Assembly: GCF_900110035.1 (NCBI RefSeq)
Contig: NZ_FOCF01000001.1
Location: 496,001-560,000, forward strand
Direction: 5' to 3'
Origin: Sphingomonas gellani
Lineage (GTDB): Bacteria; Pseudomonadota; Alphaproteobacteria; Sphingomonadales; Sphingomonadaceae
DNA: 64,000 bases
Each line of letters opens with the position of its first letter. The first letter of the stretch is position 1. Both the position numbers and the translations under genes were made by a program. The notes beneath the pieces were generated by a model that saw only the letters and a program-made list of their open reading frames with translations, was not told the origin of the DNA and did no database searches. Of this stretch, positions 44,930-53,005 are shown one piece after another.

Positions 44930-45573
44930 TATGCGGCCTCCACCATCGGCGCGACGTAGTCGGTGTCTCGCTCCAGCCGCTTCCGGCATGGCGCGATCCA
45001 ACGAAGGCGGGTCACGTCCTCGCAGCCCTTGATCCAGACCAGCCACGCGTAGGCGGTCGCCGTGGAGCCTTCCGGCGCCAGCCGGCCCTTGTGCATCACC
45101 ACGCGCTCGGAGAATTGCAGCACGTCGGAAGGCGGGTTGACTGCGAACAACCGTTCGTACCGGCCAACGCCTTCCAGGAACGCGCCGCGCACGATCATCG
45201 CTACGCCGATGCGGCTGGTCTCCATCGCTCGCGCAATGAACTGCTCGGCCAGGCGGAAAGGGGGATTGGTGATGGTCCAGTCGACCTCGGCTAGGGGGCC
45301 GGGGAAGAGGAAATCGGCGACAGGGAAGCCCGCGCCATAATCGTGCACGTCCGACGCCTCGACGTGGTGGAACGCCTCACGGAGCGGTGCGACCATATAC
45401 CCGCGATTCGCCGCCGGCTCGCGGCAGGTCATCAACTCCAGCGGGGGACGGCTGAGTTCGTCGAGCCAGCGACACAGGGCGCGCGTTGCCCAAGGTGGCG
45501 TTGGGAAGTCGTCAAGGCTGTCGTGCGCCTCAACCCGGCGCTGCATAACTGCGGTGGAGCGGTTCTGGCTCAT
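44929..45573 (-). CDS. N6-adenine-methyltransferase-like protein
   Basis: 214 residues from the ATG at 45573. The motif IV region DWTITNPPFRLAEQF (NPPF) is diagnostic of amino-methyltransferases; the SAM-side motif CREPAANRGYMV is altered from the usual D/E-P-x-x-G-x-G. Phage genomes often carry such orphan DNA methyltransferases. Activity is uncertain because of the changed glycine motif. Confidence 0.75.
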   Translation of the reverse strand: MSQNRSTAVMQRRVEAHDSLDDFPTPPWATRALCRWLDELSRPPLELMTCREPAANRGYMVAPLREAFHHVEASDVHDYGAGFPVADFLFPGPLAEVDWTITNPPFRLAEQFIARAMETSRIGVAMIVRGAFLEGVGRYERLFAVNPPSDVLQFSERVVMHKGRLAPEGSTATAYAWLVWIKGCEDVTRLRWIAPCRKRLERDTDYVAPMVEAA

Positions 45574-45860
45574 GCCGCCACCCGCGCCGGCACCACGATC
45601 GGATGCCACCCCAGGGTTGATCGACCGAGGCGGAACAGCTGCGTCGGGAGCGCCGTGGGCTCGAACCGGTGAAGGCGGTCCGAACGGAAGGACACCGGCT
45701 CCGCTGAAAGGTGGGGCCACAGCGGAGCCGGCGAGTTTGCGCCGAGAGGATACCTCAGGCGAATTCCAAGCATACCGCAGTTAGGAGCAGCGTTCCTTAA
45801 CCCAAGTTGGCACACGTTCTCGTTCGCGGAAGCAGGCTCCCGCGCCATCATTCCAGCCAT
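45570..45860 (-). CDS. Possible small ORF upstream of the methyltransferase
   Basis: 96 codons ending in a 4-base overlap with the methyltransferase start. Composition (Pro, Leu, Arg rich, few charged residues) is weakly protein-like. The overlap is the main support. Confidence 0.35.
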   Translation of the reverse strand: MAGMMAREPASANENVCQLGLRNAAPNCGMLGIRLRYPLGANSPAPLWPHLSAEPVSFRSDRLHRFEPTALPTQLFRLGRSTLGWHPIVVPARVAA

Positions 45861-45904
45861 CTGTTCAACTCCTGCGGGGTTGGACCCGCGCTAGATCCTT
45901 GGGG

Positions 45905-46360
45905 TTAGGCGGCGCCGCGCAGTTCGTCCGCCTCACGCACGATGGCTTGCATCGCGGGCAGGTGCGGCCGGAGCAGCGTGGCAACGGCAAGTGTTTCGTT
46001 GTGGTCGCGGTGGCCGTCCGACCGGGAGCGGACCAGCTCGCCCATGGCGTCGATCACGCCAGCGGCGACGGTCAGGTCATTCGCGGCCTCGGAGTGGAGC
46101 GGGCACAGGCGGAACCCGTAGGATGCCAGCACCTCGTCCAGCGCGGTTTCGTCCGCCAGCAGCGCGTCGAACATCGCTTTGCCGCTGGTGGAGCCTCCGC
46201 CCAGAATGTTGTCGAGCGACCGCGTGGTACGGCCCATGCGATCCGCCAGCGCGCCCTTGCCCAGCTTGGCCGCGACGCGGGCGAGTCCTGCGACAAACAG
46301 CGTGGCGAAGGTCGCTTCATCGGGACCGCTGCGCTTCGGAAGGACGTTGCGCGGTATCAC
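45905..46360 (-). CDS. Phage regulatory protein, CII-like
   Basis: 151 residues. LARVAAKLGKGALADRMGRTTRSLDNILGGG forms a helix-turn-helix (residues about 26-56) like the CII-type or YdaS-type regulators of lambdoid and rhizobial phages, with a helical C-terminal half. First sizeable gene of the leftward operon below the Cro-like gene. Confidence 0.65.
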   Translation of the reverse strand: MIPRNVLPKRSGPDEATFATLFVAGLARVAAKLGKGALADRMGRTTRSLDNILGGGSTSGKAMFDALLADETALDEVLASYGFRLCPLHSEAANDLTVAAGVIDAMGELVRSRSDGHRDHNETLAVATLLRPHLPAMQAIVREADELRGAA

Positions 46361-46548
46361 AGGTTATCGCCCATCCCATGAACAGCACCACCCTGCATGC
46401 CGCCCCGCGCCCAGTCCGCTTGGCGATCGCTCGCGCGCTGGTCGCGGCGATGGCGAACCAGCCCCGCTACGGAGCAGCCGAAGCCGATCGCGAGCAGGAT
46501 CGACGCGGGGATGGCGACTGCCGCGGCAATGACGAGAAGCGGACTCAT
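46357..46548 (-). CDS. Small membrane protein
   Basis: 63 residues with one N-terminal TM segment (LLVIAAAVAIPASILLAIGF) and a basic cytoplasmic tail. Overlaps the next gene by 4 bases. Confidence 0.6.
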   Translation of the reverse strand: MSPLLVIAAAVAIPASILLAIGFGCSVAGLVRHRRDQRASDRQADWARGGMQGGAVHGMGDNL

Positions 46549-46745
46549 GCAGCAATCTCCATGGGTTCGGGTGAATGATGGCCGGCGGCAGTGGCGGTCA
46601 CGCCGCCGGCCCCGATGCGGGTGCACGGGTGGGAGGGGACCACCGCATCGGTAAGGGAACAGGGCTGGCGAAGGTCGCAATCAGCGACGGTGCACGACCG
46701 GGCTTCCGGGTGGCCGTCCCAAGCGCCGCAGCGACACGTGGTCAT
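46545..46745 (-). CDS. Small Cys/His-rich protein
   Basis: 66 residues with CRCG, C-T-V-A-D-C, C-S and C-T-R motifs, possibly zinc binding. Overlaps the membrane-protein start by 4 bases. Function unknown. Confidence 0.5.
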   Translation of the reverse strand: MTTCRCGAWDGHPEARSCTVADCDLRQPCSLTDAVVPSHPCTRIGAGGVTATAAGHHSPEPMEIAA

Positions 46746-46828
46746 GCTGCCAGCCCTCCGCCGGGAGCGGTTGCGACGCCCCCGGCTTCGGCTACGGTGC
46801 TGGTGCGAACAACCACCGGAGACGATGA

Positions 46829-47074
46829 ATGGGATATGATTTCGCCCGTGAACAAGCCGACTTGGCGGCGAATGTCATGGCGCGCCTCATTGAGCAGCTT
46901 GCTCGATCCGGAGCAATCACAGGAGCCGACTGCGTACAGCTTGCTGGTTACGGATCGCTGCGCGCCGAAATTGCGCCGGACGGGCCGGCAAGGCGGTTCT
47001 TCAACCATTGGACGAGCCACGTGCTGGAGTCCGCATACTCCGCAAAAGATCGCTCAATGCCTCGGCCGGAATGA
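46829..47074 (+). CDS. Possible small rightward ORF
   Basis: 81 codons, protein-like composition (ANVMARLIEQLARSGAITGA). It runs against the surrounding operon and overlaps the next gene tail by 74 bases, so it is uncertain. Confidence 0.4.
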   Translation: MGYDFAREQADLAANVMARLIEQLARSGAITGADCVQLAGYGSLRAEIAPDGPARRFFNHWTSHVLESAYSAKDRSMPRPE

Positions 47075-47153
47075 TCGGCCGCAGGCATTGAGCGATTTCC
47101 CACTCGGTCTGACGCCGCCAACCGCCGACGATGGCTTCGTGCGAGCGGGTCAT
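47001..47153 (-). CDS. Small protein after the Cro-like gene
   Basis: 50 residues from the ATG overlapping the Cro-like stop. Helical (QTEWEIAQCLRPIIPAEALSDLL). Unknown function, co-translated with the regulator. Confidence 0.5.
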   Translation of the reverse strand: MTRSHEAIVGGWRRQTEWEIAQCLRPIIPAEALSDLLRSMRTPARGSSNG

Positions 47154-47392
47154 GCCGCAATCCCTTCGGGTTGGGTGGGGCGGTACTCGGCCATGAAGCT
47201 GCGGACCTTGGCCTCGGTAGCCCGGCGCAGTTCGCGGCCCGCCGCAAGGTTTGCGATCAGATTTGCGTCGCCAATAGCCTGTCGACCGAAGGTAGTGGCG
47301 GGGACACCGTGCTTCGCTCGAAAGCGTTCGATGTCGGCAAGTATGTCCGCGTCGTTCAGCATGTCGGAAACATAGTCGGATGTATCCGACAT
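47150..47392 (-). CDS. Cro-like regulator
   Basis: 80 residues, or 70 if the second ATG at 47362 is used. IERFRAKHGVPATTFGRQAIGDANLIANLAAGRELRRATE is a small helix-turn-helix fold (residues about 20-60). It is divergent from the CI-like repressor. The first ten codons of the longer form consist of the GTCGGA/TCCGAC operator half-sites, which favours the shorter form. Confidence 0.7.
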   Translation of the reverse strand: MSDTSDYVSDMLNDADILADIERFRAKHGVPATTFGRQAIGDANLIANLAAGRELRRATEAKVRSFMAEYRPTQPEGIAA

Positions 47393-47447
47393 CGCAAGTC
47401 GGAAACTTCAGGCTTCCGACAAAAGCCGCCGTGTGGGACATGTCCGA
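47361..47447. promoter_or_regulatory. CI/Cro operator region
   Basis: Repeated GTCGGA/TCCGAC half-sites: GTCGGATGTATCCGAC (47374-47389), GTCGGAAAC...GCTTCCGAC (47397-47419), and further halves at 47361 and 47434-47447. They lie between and across the starts of the divergent regulators. The same half-sites recur in the early promoter at 49128-49173. Confidence 0.8.
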
Positions 47448-48141
47448 CATGGCATCTGCCGAAGATTTGAAGGGCCGGCGCCTCTACGAAGCGCTCATGG
47501 TGCTGAAGCCATCCAACCTGCTGGAGGGCGAGTGGGCGAAGCGAGCAGGGGTTAACCGTGGGTACTTTACCGACCTGAAGAAAGCCGCCGGCGGGTCGCC
47601 GCGATCGGACAACATGCGGAAGGTGCTGGGCGCGATCGGCTGCACGGAAGCTGATCTGTACCGGGCTGCGTCCGGTGACCCTGATGCCGCTTCTGACCAT
47701 CTGCCAACCCGCACCGCCGATGCAGGCGAAATGGTCGAGATTGCCCGTTTGGACCTGTCTCTACCCATGGGGCCGGGCGCGCTGGTAGACGATTACGTCG
47801 AGCAGGAAGCGCTGCACTTCGACGCCGGCTACATCCGCTCGTTCACCCGCACACCGCCGCACCGGCTGCGTCTCGCTGGCGGGGCAGGGGACAGCATGTT
47901 TCCCACGCTGGTCCCGAACGATCTGGTGTGGATCGACACGACACAGAACCAGTTGCTGCACGCCGACCGGATTTATGCAGCCTCGATCAATGGCGGCGCG
48001 GCCATCAAACGGTTGCGGCCGATCGCGGGCGGTCAGCGCATCCTGGTCATATCCGACAACAAGACGATTGAGCCTTACGAGGTCGACGCCGACGAGGTGG
48101 TGATCTGGGGTAGGGTGATCCGGTTTGCGAGGGATCTGTAA
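47440..48141 (+). CDS. CI-like repressor with S24 (LexA-type) domain
   Basis: 233 residues from the ATG at 47440. The N-terminal DNA-binding helices (NLLEGEWAKRAGVNRGYFTDLKK) are followed by a C-terminal S24 peptidase domain with catalytic Ser in GGAGDSMFPTLVPND and Lys in NGGAAIKRLRP. RecA-stimulated self-cleavage would induce the prophage. An ATG nine bases downstream is an alternative start. It heads a four-gene operon. Confidence 0.88.
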   Translation: MSDMASAEDLKGRRLYEALMVLKPSNLLEGEWAKRAGVNRGYFTDLKKAAGGSPRSDNMRKVLGAIGCTEADLYRAASGDPDAASDHLPTRTADAGEMVEIARLDLSLPMGPGALVDDYVEQEALHFDAGYIRSFTRTPPHRLRLAGGAGDSMFPTLVPNDLVWIDTTQNQLLHADRIYAASINGGAAIKRLRPIAGGQRILVISDNKTIEPYEVDADEVVIWGRVIRFARDL

Positions 48142-48365
48142 TGCCGTTTGATAAGGACGAATGGAATCGCGCAGCCGTTCGCGGCGAAGCGGGCGGCGCT
48201 TACCTGTCAATCGCGATAACTATTAACCCCATTATCGTTGCCCTAGAGAAGATTGAGGCAAAAACGGGTGTCGATCTGACAGAGGAAAAAAAGCGTCTCG
48301 ACGAAATCAACATCGATGCCTTTAAGCGCTTTCAGGAGCTCACGGGTTGGACGTCGGCTGAATGA
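48141..48365 (+). CDS. Small hypothetical protein
   Basis: 74 residues, ATG overlapping the repressor stop by one base. Helical and acidic (ALEKIEAKTGVDLTEEKKRL). Expressed with the repressor, so probably present in the lysogen. Confidence 0.6.
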   Translation: MPFDKDEWNRAAVRGEAGGAYLSIAITINPIIVALEKIEAKTGVDLTEEKKRLDEINIDAFKRFQELTGWTSAE

Positions 48366-48712
48366 GCATAGATGACTCGCAGCGCGAAGCTTGGCGCGCT
48401 ATGCAGGCGTCTCGCGGTCGAAACCATGGGACTGGCGACCTCCCCTTGCGCGGAGGGGGAGGAGGGGGCACATCAGATGCCATGACACAGCGCGTCACTC
48501 GGCTTGAGGTTCAGATGGAGCACGTTAGCGCGGCGCTCGCGTCTATCGACAGCAAGCTCGACAAGGTGAACGACAAGCTTGTTCAGCTTCCAACAAAGGC
48601 GGATCTACGGAGCTGGCAATGGCAGTGGATTGCCACCGGCGTAGGCATCATTGCCCTCACGGTAGGCGGGATCACAGGGGGCCTTTCTCTGATTGCCCAT
48701 TTCGCCGGCTAA
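48362..48712 (+). CDS. Tail-anchored coiled-coil membrane protein
   Basis: 116 residues. A Gly-rich N-terminus is followed by a coiled coil (TRLEVQMEHVSAALASIDSK, LDKVNDKL) and a single C-terminal TM helix (WIATGVGIIALTVGGITGG). Similar architecture to XhlA-type proteins. Co-expressed with the repressor; possible superinfection-exclusion factor. Confidence 0.65.
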   Translation: MSIDDSQREAWRAMQASRGRNHGTGDLPLRGGGGGGTSDAMTQRVTRLEVQMEHVSAALASIDSKLDKVNDKLVQLPTKADLRSWQWQWIATGVGIIALTVGGITGGLSLIAHFAG

Positions 48713-49126
48713 GTGCTGGCGCTGTCGCTTGCGATCGTCGGCGCTGACCATCCCAACCGTCGCGGCCCGACTCGGTGGTTCGAATTGAACCTGTGCGCTC
48801 CCGGTGAGCCGGTCGAGCTCCGCCCCGAGCCGAAGAATCCCAAGGACCCTTATGCCGTCGCGGTCTACTCCTGCCGTGGTGTGCAGCTGGGCTATGTCAC
48901 CGCAGAGCGGGCGCCGTGGATCGGGAAGCTGATCGGTGAGGGCCGGGAGATTGTGGCCGTGTTCCAGGGCAAGGCATCGTTCGGTGGCTGGGCACGGGTG
49001 GCGTTCGACGGCGAGCAGCCGTTGCTACCGGTGCCGAGCGTGCAGGCTGATCGCCTGCCAAACACCGAATCTACAGCAAACGACGATGCCGGGTTCTGGC
49101 CCGATCCTGTATGGGATGATGAGTAA
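48713..49126 (+). CDS. HIRAN-domain protein
   Basis: 137 residues, GTG start directly after the previous stop. LAIVGADHPNRRGPTRW, VELRPEPKNPKDPYAVAVYS and GVQLGYVTAERAPWIGKLI are typical of HIRAN domains, which bind single-stranded or damaged DNA ends. Last gene of the repressor operon. Confidence 0.7.
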   Translation: MLALSLAIVGADHPNRRGPTRWFELNLCAPGEPVELRPEPKNPKDPYAVAVYSCRGVQLGYVTAERAPWIGKLIGEGREIVAVFQGKASFGGWARVAFDGEQPLLPVPSVQADRLPNTESTANDDAGFWPDPVWDDE

Positions 49127-49127
49127 G

Positions 49128-49173
49128 AAATATCCGACTGGCGCTTGACGTGTCGGAAACATCCGACTAACGT
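49128..49173 (+). promoter_or_regulatory. Repressor-controlled early promoter
   Basis: TTGACG (49145-49150) and TAACGT (49168-49173) are 17 bases apart. The spacer itself is TGTCGGAAACATCCGAC, an operator of the CI/Cro type, and another half-site (TATCCGAC) lies just upstream. Bound repressor would block RNA polymerase. It drives the gene set from 49213 to the integrase. Confidence 0.8.
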
Positions 49174-49212
49174 TCTTCTCATAGCCGCACCACGCGGCCT
49201 GGAGGAACGTCA

Positions 49213-49563
49213 GTGCTTCACCAGCCCGAACTGGATAGCGCCACAGAACGATTTCTGATCGACGGGGCAGGGGAGGGCGCAACGCCTGTCCCCGCCGCGA
49301 TCGCGCCGCTGCTGGCCGACGCCGCAGGCCACGCCGCCGATGCCCTGCCCGAGCTTCTGATCCTCGCCCGCGGTGGTCAGCACTTCGCCACCCGGTTCCG
49401 CCGGTATGCGGATGAGGTGATCCACTGCCTGGCCAGCGGGCTGGAAGCGGTGCTGATCGCGTCGCACGACGCCGAGGCGGCAAGCATCGGCCTGCCGCGC
49501 AAGGACGGCGAGGATGCGCTTGCCGCCGCCTGTCGTGATTATCTGGACCGGGCTGCCGGCTGA
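49213..49563 (+). CDS. First gene of the early operon, hypothetical
   Basis: 116 residues from a GTG preceded by GGAGGAA. Helical, Ala/Leu rich (ALPELLILARGGQHFATRFRR). Unknown function; stop overlaps the next start. Confidence 0.65.
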   Translation: MLHQPELDSATERFLIDGAGEGATPVPAAIAPLLADAAGHAADALPELLILARGGQHFATRFRRYADEVIHCLASGLEAVLIASHDAEAASIGLPRKDGEDALAAACRDYLDRAAG

Positions 49564-49937
49564 TGCGGAGGTCTGCGCCTCTTACCCGTCGCACGCCGCT
49601 CCGCCGAAAGCGCGACACCCCGCGCCGGGCCAAGCGGGCGACGAACAGCCGCAAGGCCAAGTCTGCCGCAGAGCGCGCTTTCCACGCGATTGTCGCTGAC
49701 ATGCCTTGCATCGCCTGCCGGCAACGGCCGGTTGAGGTGCACCACGTGGTCAGCGACGGATTTAAGCGGCTGACCCGCCGGCATAGCTTGGTGCTGCCGG
49801 TCTGCCACAAGTGCCACCGCACCGGGCCGCAAGCGATCCACACGATTGGCCACGGCCCTTGGAACGAGTTGCACGGCATCGATCAGGTCGCGGCTGCCGA
49901 CGCGCTGTTCGCCGAGCATGGGGGCGCACCGCGATGA
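49563..49937 (+). CDS. Ref-like/HNH recombination-enhancement nuclease
   Basis: 124 residues. A very basic N-terminus is followed by CIACRQRPVEVHHVVSDG, LVLPVCHKCHR, then AIHTIGHGPWNELHGID, which matches phage P1 Ref-type RecA-dependent nucleases (zinc pairs plus HH). It probably acts in recombination or end processing of phage DNA. Next gene starts inside the stop. Confidence 0.8.
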   Translation: MRRSAPLTRRTPLRRKRDTPRRAKRATNSRKAKSAAERAFHAIVADMPCIACRQRPVEVHHVVSDGFKRLTRRHSLVLPVCHKCHRTGPQAIHTIGHGPWNELHGIDQVAAADALFAEHGGAPR

Positions 49938-50425
49938 CCATGACCAACTGCCCCGACCTGGACACCGCGATCGGCGAGATGGAGTTCGACGCCGTCCGGC
50001 TGCGTCGCCTCCAAGCGCAAGTCGCCCGGTGCGATCCGATCAAGGACTACAGCACACTGACCGCGCGGAAGGTCGACATGGCCGACGCAGAGGAGCGCTT
50101 CCGGTTGCGGGGCGAGAAGCTCCGACTGGATGCCGACCGCCGCCTTGCCGGCCGCGCGCTGCTGCTGGTGGTAGAGCAGGCGCATAGCCTGCGCCGCGCC
50201 CGACGTCGCAAGCCTACCGTCCGCGAGCTGTCGACCGCCCTGACGATCATCACGGAATCGGCCGCTCGCGATCGTGATGAGGCGGAAGCCAGCCGCGTCC
50301 TCGCCGAGCACGACCGGGTCACTGCCAGCTTCAAGGCCGCCGCAGGCGAAGCCTCGCTGACATACCTGCGCCTGAGCGCGGCGCCTCCCACAACCTCAAC
50401 GCACAAGGACACCGGACATGGCTGA
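49934..50425 (+). CDS. Hypothetical coiled-coil protein
   Basis: 163 residues, ATG overlapping the previous stop. Arg/Glu/Ala-rich helices (DMADAEERFRLRGEKLRLDAD, RDRDEAEASRVLAEHDRV). Unknown early function. Confidence 0.65.
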   Translation: MTMTNCPDLDTAIGEMEFDAVRLRRLQAQVARCDPIKDYSTLTARKVDMADAEERFRLRGEKLRLDADRRLAGRALLLVVEQAHSLRRARRRKPTVRELSTALTIITESAARDRDEAEASRVLAEHDRVTASFKAAAGEASLTYLRLSAAPPTTSTHKDTGHG

Positions 50426-50729
50426 TCCCGGCATCGTAAGGCGCCTGGTCGAAGACGGTCAGGATCGCGAGGCTGCCATTGCGCAGGTCGACGCGGTGTT
50501 CGCCGCCATCCTCGCGCAGCTGCGTGACGGTCGTTCGGTGTCGCTCCCCAGCATCGGCACCCTGAAGGCCCCTGAAGCCACGGTGAAGGCGCCGTTCCCC
50601 GCCGGGGCGATGCGCCGGCAGCGCAAGGCGTCGCTCCGCAGCGCGCAGGTGATCGAGGCCGGCGAGCCGTTCGTGCCCGCCGGGGACCGGCCGACGCGCC
50701 GCTACTTCGGACACGGGATCATGGCCTGA
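50418..50729 (+). CDS. HU/IHF-like DNA-binding protein
   Basis: 103 residues. QVDAVFAAILAQLRDGRSVSL then PSIGTLKAPEAT matches the dimerisation half of HU-family proteins (helix followed by G-x-V-x-L-x-x-x-G-T); the arm region is shortened and basic. A divergent HU that could organise recombination or replication complexes. Confidence 0.65.
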   Translation: MADPGIVRRLVEDGQDREAAIAQVDAVFAAILAQLRDGRSVSLPSIGTLKAPEATVKAPFPAGAMRRQRKASLRSAQVIEAGEPFVPAGDRPTRRYFGHGIMA

Positions 50730-50893
50730 TGCCCGCGCAGTGCCGCACCGTCACCGTGGCTCCCGGCCATATCCTCCGCTGCCGACGCACCGCGGCCCAG
50801 TCCACCCGGCCCGGCCACGTCCGCGTGCAGGCCACCCGTCGTCCGCCGTTCGATGTCGCAGAACGGCTCTGGAATGAGGCTCCCGTCGCATGA
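50729..50893 (+). CDS. Small basic protein
   Basis: 54 residues, ATG overlapping the previous TGA and stop overlapping the next ATG. Arg/Pro/His rich. The chain of 1- to 4-base overlaps supports it as a real operon member. Confidence 0.5.
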   Translation: MPAQCRTVTVAPGHILRCRRTAAQSTRPGHVRVQATRRPPFDVAERLWNEAPVA

Positions 50894-51144
50894 CCTGGAC
50901 CGACACCGTGTACCAAGCCCTCGGCGTCACCAGTCAGCTGGTGATCGTGGGCAGTGCCGTCGCCTCCGTCGAGGCGATCCGCCGGACCTGCGCGGGCCAG
51001 TGGGGCCGCATGGTCCGCACCGCTCGCGGCGAGGTCGTCCCATCCCTCTACCCGGTCGCTTCCGCCTCAAAGGCTCCCACACCGGACCCCACCCTGATCG
51101 CGGAGGAAGCGCGTGGTCAGGGCAACCAGGAGGTGAGGGCATGA
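50890..51144 (+). CDS. Small hypothetical protein with one hydrophobic segment
   Basis: 84 residues. GVTSQLVIVGSAVASVEAI could be a TM helix (residues about 12-30), with a basic region after it. Early operon member, overlapping both neighbours. Confidence 0.6.
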   Translation: MTWTDTVYQALGVTSQLVIVGSAVASVEAIRRTCAGQWGRMVRTARGEVVPSLYPVASASKAPTPDPTLIAEEARGQGNQEVRA

Positions 51145-51455
51145 TCTCGTTCGAAACCGCACGCGATATCGCTTACGCATATCGTGAAGTTGAGACGGCC
51201 GAAAAGCTGCTTGCGGAACTGGCGGAAGCCAAGACGTGGCACAAGCCGCCCGACGTGCGCGATGCCTTCGGACGGCGGCAAGATGGCTTGCAGCTGGGCG
51301 TCCCCAGCGGGGACAGCAGTCGCCGCATGTACCACGTGGCGTGGGAGTTGGCCGTTCCCATCGTGGAAGCGCACATGGCGGCGTCACGCGCGAAGATCGC
51401 GGCGCTTTGCGTGAAGGCCGCTGCCGAACTCTCCGGTCAGGGACCCACCGCATGA
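51141..51455 (+). CDS. Hypothetical protein
   Basis: 104 residues, helical (IAYAYREVETAEKLLAELAE, VEAHMAASRAKIAALCVKA). Overlaps both neighbours by 4 bases. Unknown function. Confidence 0.65.
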   Translation: MISFETARDIAYAYREVETAEKLLAELAEAKTWHKPPDVRDAFGRRQDGLQLGVPSGDSSRRMYHVAWELAVPIVEAHMAASRAKIAALCVKAAAELSGQGPTA

Positions 51456-51904
51456 CCCATACTGATCCAAGCGGCCCTGTGCCGGTGACGCAGGCGGATA
51501 GGGATGCGGCTGCGGATATCTACCGGCGCTTTCGCTACGGTGCGACTGTCGAAATCCAAGCCCAGATTAGGCGTGGCATTGAGCGTGGAAAGAGCGACGA
51601 TGACCCTATCGTCCAAGTCTTCGCCCGCCACCGCCTCTCGTCAGGCAGCGATGTCGTTACCGTGCCGAGTGGGTGGCCAGATATCGGTGTGGACCCGCTG
51701 AAAGCGGAGCGTCCGAATGATCGGCTTGAGGCGTCGATTGAGGCATGTCGGAAGGCTTATGTCCAGCAACAGCGGGAGGTGCCTTCTCAGACTGCGCTCG
51801 TGTGGCGCTGGCATCTGGGCTCGCTTCTGGAAGCTGCAACCCGGCTGAAGGCATTGCGTGCCCGTAACGCTACCGCCCCTACACCCACGGGAGAGGGGGC
51901 GTGA
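51452..51904 (+). CDS. Hypothetical protein
   Basis: 150 residues, mixed alpha/beta, no clear motif; ends in a helical, basic region (EAATRLKALRARNATA). Overlaps both neighbours by 4 bases. Confidence 0.6.
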   Translation: MTHTDPSGPVPVTQADRDAAADIYRRFRYGATVEIQAQIRRGIERGKSDDDPIVQVFARHRLSSGSDVVTVPSGWPDIGVDPLKAERPNDRLEASIEACRKAYVQQQREVPSQTALVWRWHLGSLLEAATRLKALRARNATAPTPTGEGA

Positions 51905-52341
51905 CCAACGACAACGAGCGCGCGAGCGAACTTGCCATGTCGCAGGCATCTGATGATCCGCGCTGGCCCAAGCGGACCCCCACACCGTCAGACGAGGTGC
52001 CTGTGCCTGTGGAGCGGGTCAGCCTCGGCAATTGTCCGCCAGGGCCATTTATCTTCAACGGCACTCTCGGCTTCAAAACCGAATATGGGCCGACCGACGC
52101 GTACTGCATGGGCACCGGCGAGGCATTCTGGGGCGGGACGACGGATAAAATCGCGCGGGCAGCGTTGCTGGTCCAGCCGGTTGAGGTCGCCGCCCTCTCT
52201 CCCGCGACCGATAAGGGGGAGGTAGCGCCAGACGAAGATTGGCTAGCAGATGTGCTGGACGACAGCCTGGATATGGACTGGACCGGACGTGTCGGTGCTC
52301 GAGCAATCATCGCAGCGTGGGGCACGCGCCATGGGGCTTGA
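51901..52341 (+). CDS. Hypothetical protein
   Basis: 146 residues from a GTG. Acidic, with PPGPFIFNGTLGFKTEYG and CMGTGEAFWGG, a style seen in DUF551-like phage proteins; the assignment is weak. Confidence 0.6.
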   Translation: MTNDNERASELAMSQASDDPRWPKRTPTPSDEVPVPVERVSLGNCPPGPFIFNGTLGFKTEYGPTDAYCMGTGEAFWGGTTDKIARAALLVQPVEVAALSPATDKGEVAPDEDWLADVLDDSLDMDWTGRVGARAIIAAWGTRHGA

Positions 52342-52561
52342 ACAAATGATGCGCGATGTGGACCCAATGAGGGTTGCCACATCCTTGGCCGCAAAAGCCC
52401 GGTTCATGGCCGAGGTTGACGCACTTTCAGAAACACGGCGTTGCAAAGGCGCGCCAGTCAACCACGACGGCTCCTGCTTTCGATGCGGTGACGATCAGGG
52501 TGAGTTCGCCCGCTGTTTCACCCGCGCCGCCCTCCAGACGAAGGATGAAGCCCATGGGTGA
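52331..52561 (+). CDS. Small Cys-containing protein
   Basis: 76 residues with a single C-F-R-C knuckle (SCFRCGDDQGEFARC). Overlaps the upstream gene by 11 bases. Unknown. Confidence 0.55.
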   Translation: MGLEQMMRDVDPMRVATSLAAKARFMAEVDALSETRRCKGAPVNHDGSCFRCGDDQGEFARCFTRAALQTKDEAHG

Positions 52562-52760
52562 GCGTCCAGCCTGTGGCGCGTGCGGGGCGAAGCTGCGGAG
52601 CGATAAGTACCGCACGGATGACGACGGCTTTACCGCATGCTTGCCATGCTTCCCGGTTTCGAACCTTCCGGCAGACGCCGATCGGTTCATGGGCGGCCCG
52701 TGCTACGCGAAAGACGCCTCGATCATGGCATCCACCACAGATGAAGGGGAGGGCGGGTGA
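52554..52760 (+). CDS. Small zinc-ribbon protein
   Basis: 68 residues; CGACGAKLRS and CLPCFPVS form a four-Cys zinc ribbon. Overlaps both neighbours. Unknown regulatory role. Confidence 0.6.
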   Translation: MGERPACGACGAKLRSDKYRTDDDGFTACLPCFPVSNLPADADRFMGGPCYAKDASIMASTTDEGEGG

Positions 52761-53005
52761 GCAGCTTCAACCCTAACGCGCGCCTTCAGACGAAGGAGGG
52801 CATCTGCGAGTACCTGGGCGGGATCAGCCCGGCCACGTACGACGCGTGGCAGGCGAGGGGCCTTGTGCCCGGCGCGGTGCAGGGCACGACGCGGTATGAC
52901 GTGCGCCAGCATGATCGCGTGCTGGATCAGACCACCGGCATCGCGACGTCGCGCAAACTGTCACCACTCGAGCAGTGGGAAGCGGAAAATGCGCGCGCCG
53001 CTTAA
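52757..53005 (+). CDS. Excisionase-like helix-turn-helix protein
   Basis: 82 residues, GTG start. LQTKEGICEYLGGISPATYDAWQARGLVPGAVQG is a MerR/Xis-type winged helix (residues about 10-43) found in recombination directionality factors. It overlaps the integrase start by 17 bases, the usual xis-int arrangement. Confidence 0.7.
   Translation: MSSFNPNARLQTKEGICEYLGGISPATYDAWQARGLVPGAVQGTTRYDVRQHDRVLDQTTGIATSRKLSPLEQWEAENARAA

Noticed and set aside
42827..45573. Restriction-modification system
   Set aside because: Two methyltransferase-type genes are present, but no restriction endonuclease or specificity subunit lies near them; they are best read as orphan phage enzymes.
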